A stretch of 64,000 bases of DNA from Methanocalculus taiwanensis. Lineage in GTDB: Archaea; Halobacteriota; Methanomicrobia; Methanomicrobiales; Methanocorpusculaceae. The notes under the pieces are model-generated. The model made no database searches and was not told the origin of the DNA. It saw only the letters and a program-made list of their open reading frames with translations. The stretch lies in NCBI RefSeq assembly GCF_024372745.1, contig NZ_VOTZ01000012.1, forward strand, positions 1 to 64,000. The letters are read 5' to 3'. The position numbers were made by a program, and so were the translations under genes. This document shows positions 63,157 through 64,000 of the stretch, in pieces. Position 1 is the first letter of the stretch; every line of letters starts with the position of its first letter.

Positions 63157-63378
63157 CTAAGGAGGATTATCGGACTCGGTATCCTCCTGCATCTCAACAA
63201 TCTCAGCATATATTTCCTCAAGATTCTCACTAAGCCACTTGTTTCGCTCCTCCGTATAATCCCCCTTCCCATGATCAAACATCTGAAGGAAACGTATCAT
63301 ATCTACCGGACCCAGGGTTTTATAGAGAGCCTGAATCCCTTCGACATGGATCTCATGCAACGTTTTCACTTTCATCAT
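63157..63378 (-). CDS. Small conserved protein, possible antitoxin
   Basis: A 73-aa protein: VKTLHEIHVEGIQALYKTLG, then PVDMIRFLQMFDHGKGDYTE and ERNKWLSENL. This short pattern is common next to toxin-antitoxin genes in archaea and bacteria, but no function is established. It ends in TAG, followed in frame by the antitoxin-like fragment at 63019-63156. Confidence 0.6.
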   Translation of the reverse strand: MMKVKTLHEIHVEGIQALYKTLGPVDMIRFLQMFDHGKGDYTEERNKWLSENLEEIYAEIVEMQEDTESDNPP

Positions 63379-63447
63379 CTATCACCCCCTGATACCAGTA
63401 ATTCACCCCGCTTAGGGATTAATGATCCCCTCAACACTAACTCCCCT

Positions 63448-64000
63448 TCACGCCAGAAACGCCGCGATAATCCCGGATAGAAAGATCCCGTCAAACGTCC
63501 CGGCACCCCCGATCGAGACGATCGGCGCACCAAGCGATCCAATCTTCCTGAGATTTAGGAGATCCGCTCCGACAAGGGTCCCGATTGTGCCGCTTACATA
63601 TGCAATGATAGCGGCATTCAGGCCAAAGCCACCGGCAAGCAGGATACCGCATACGAGAGCGGCAAGCGGCGGGAGGAAGAACGGCGTCCCTATACCAACA
63701 CCCGGAATCAGCCGGGCATTCCTGTGCACCACAAAGGTGACAGCGAGTGCCCCCACACAGGCAAGCATGAAGAGCCGGGCATCATTCATTCCGATGAGGG
63801 CGTGAAAGAGGAGATACACCGATATCAGGATAGGAATCACTGCACCGCCGAGATTCACCGCCACCTGCGTTATTTTGGCCGGCGGCTGCACCGTATACAT
63901 CCCATCATAGAGGGAAGGAGCAAACTGGCGCCCCTTCGGCCGCTCCACCGGCGTAGACGCCTCTTCCCGGATCGTTGTCACCGGGATATTCACCAGGCTC
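63448..64000 (-). CDS. DUF1614 membrane protein (cut by window edge)
   Basis: At least 181 aa with five or six membrane segments (about 45-65, 73-90, 105-125, 128-147 and 165-181). Gly-rich strings IGTPFFLPPLAALVCGILLA and VSIGGAGTFDGIFLSGIIAA match DUF1614, a family of unknown function common in methanogens. The frame remains open to the edge, so the true start probably lies outside; the GTG at 63993 is only the first possible start inside. Confidence 0.75.
   Translation of the reverse strand, partial: SLVNIPVTTIREEASTPVERPKGRQFAPSLYDGMYTVQPPAKITQVAVNLGGAVIPILISVYLLFHALIGMNDARLFMLACVGALAVTFVVHRNARLIPGVGIGTPFFLPPLAALVCGILLAGGFGLNAAIIAYVSGTIGTLVGADLLNLRKIGSLGAPIVSIGGAGTFDGIFLSGIIAAFLA

Noticed and set aside
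63157-63159. TAG read as pyrrolysine
   Set aside because: No pyrrolysine or methylamine genes are seen, and the group suggested by the window is not known to use it. A broken or decayed gene is simpler.
1-64000. CRISPR arrays, insertion sequences, prophage or integrated plasmid
   Set aside because: No regularly spaced repeats, transposase, integrase or phage structural gene was recognised. The tandem repeats seen are within mtr and the S-layer gene.

Overview
The window comes from a hydrogenotrophic, formate-using methanogenic archaeon. The evidence is a complete mcrBDCGA operon, a complete mtr operon directly behind it, F420-linked mtd and mer, an F420-type formate dehydrogenase, archaeal TATA boxes and the archaeal S10/spc ribosomal cluster. 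The mcr-mtr adjacency, the S-layer protein with a PGF-CTERM-type anchor and the protein sequences themselves fit the order Methanomicrobiales. The genus cannot be named from the sequence alone.

Layout. 1-7.5 kb holds formate and molybdopterin genes: the 5' end of one fdhA at the left edge, an FmdE-like protein, fdhD, a second complete fdhA-fdhB pair, mobB and a small sulfite-reductase-like iron-sulfur protein. 7.9-18.7 kb is the methanogenesis core: mcrBDCGA, then mtrE-D-C-B-A-F-[A-G fusion]-H. A convergent B12-binding/radical SAM gene follows and is a candidate McrA-modifying enzyme. 20.1-23.5 kb is a cluster of two DUF5320 genes, a double NifX-like protein, two MinD/ferredoxin ATPases and a DUF134 regulator, with the same 15-bp motif in front of both DUF5320 genes. 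23.7-28.5 kb is a cassette of unknown function: a TPR protein, a membrane-anchored protein with two substrate-binding-like domains, and a small protein. 28.5-43.3 kb, on the minus strand, is the ribosomal superoperon from L3 to L15, continuing into secY, adkA, an EMC3/YidC-like gene and cmk. It is preceded by an apparently structured leader of about 460 nt. 43.8-47.3 kb carries tfx and mtd (divergent), a GalT-like gene and mer. 47.5-57.5 kb has a divergent FtsZ-like protein, an NrpR-like regulator overlapping a dUTPase gene, tRNA-Glu, two cell-surface proteins and AMP phosphorylase. 57.6-64 kb has small toxin-antitoxin-like genes, the S-layer gene, thymidylate synthase, tRNA-Gln, a nucleotidyltransferase and a DUF1614 membrane protein cut by the right edge.

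How it works together. Formate dehydrogenase supplies reduced F420. Mtd and Mer use it to reduce C1 units on tetrahydromethanopterin. Mtr moves the methyl group to coenzyme M and pumps sodium, and Mcr releases methane. FdhD and MobB serve the molybdenum or tungsten cofactor of Fdh. Tfx is known in another methanogen as a regulator of molybdenum formylmethanofuran dehydrogenase. The most unusual features are the MtrA-MtrG fusion created by a near-identical 532-bp tandem repeat, the NifX/MinD/DUF134 cluster with its repeated promoter motif, the uncharacterised TPR/binding-protein cassette, the FtsZ-like protein with a degenerate GTP-binding loop, and the long structured leader of the L3 operon.
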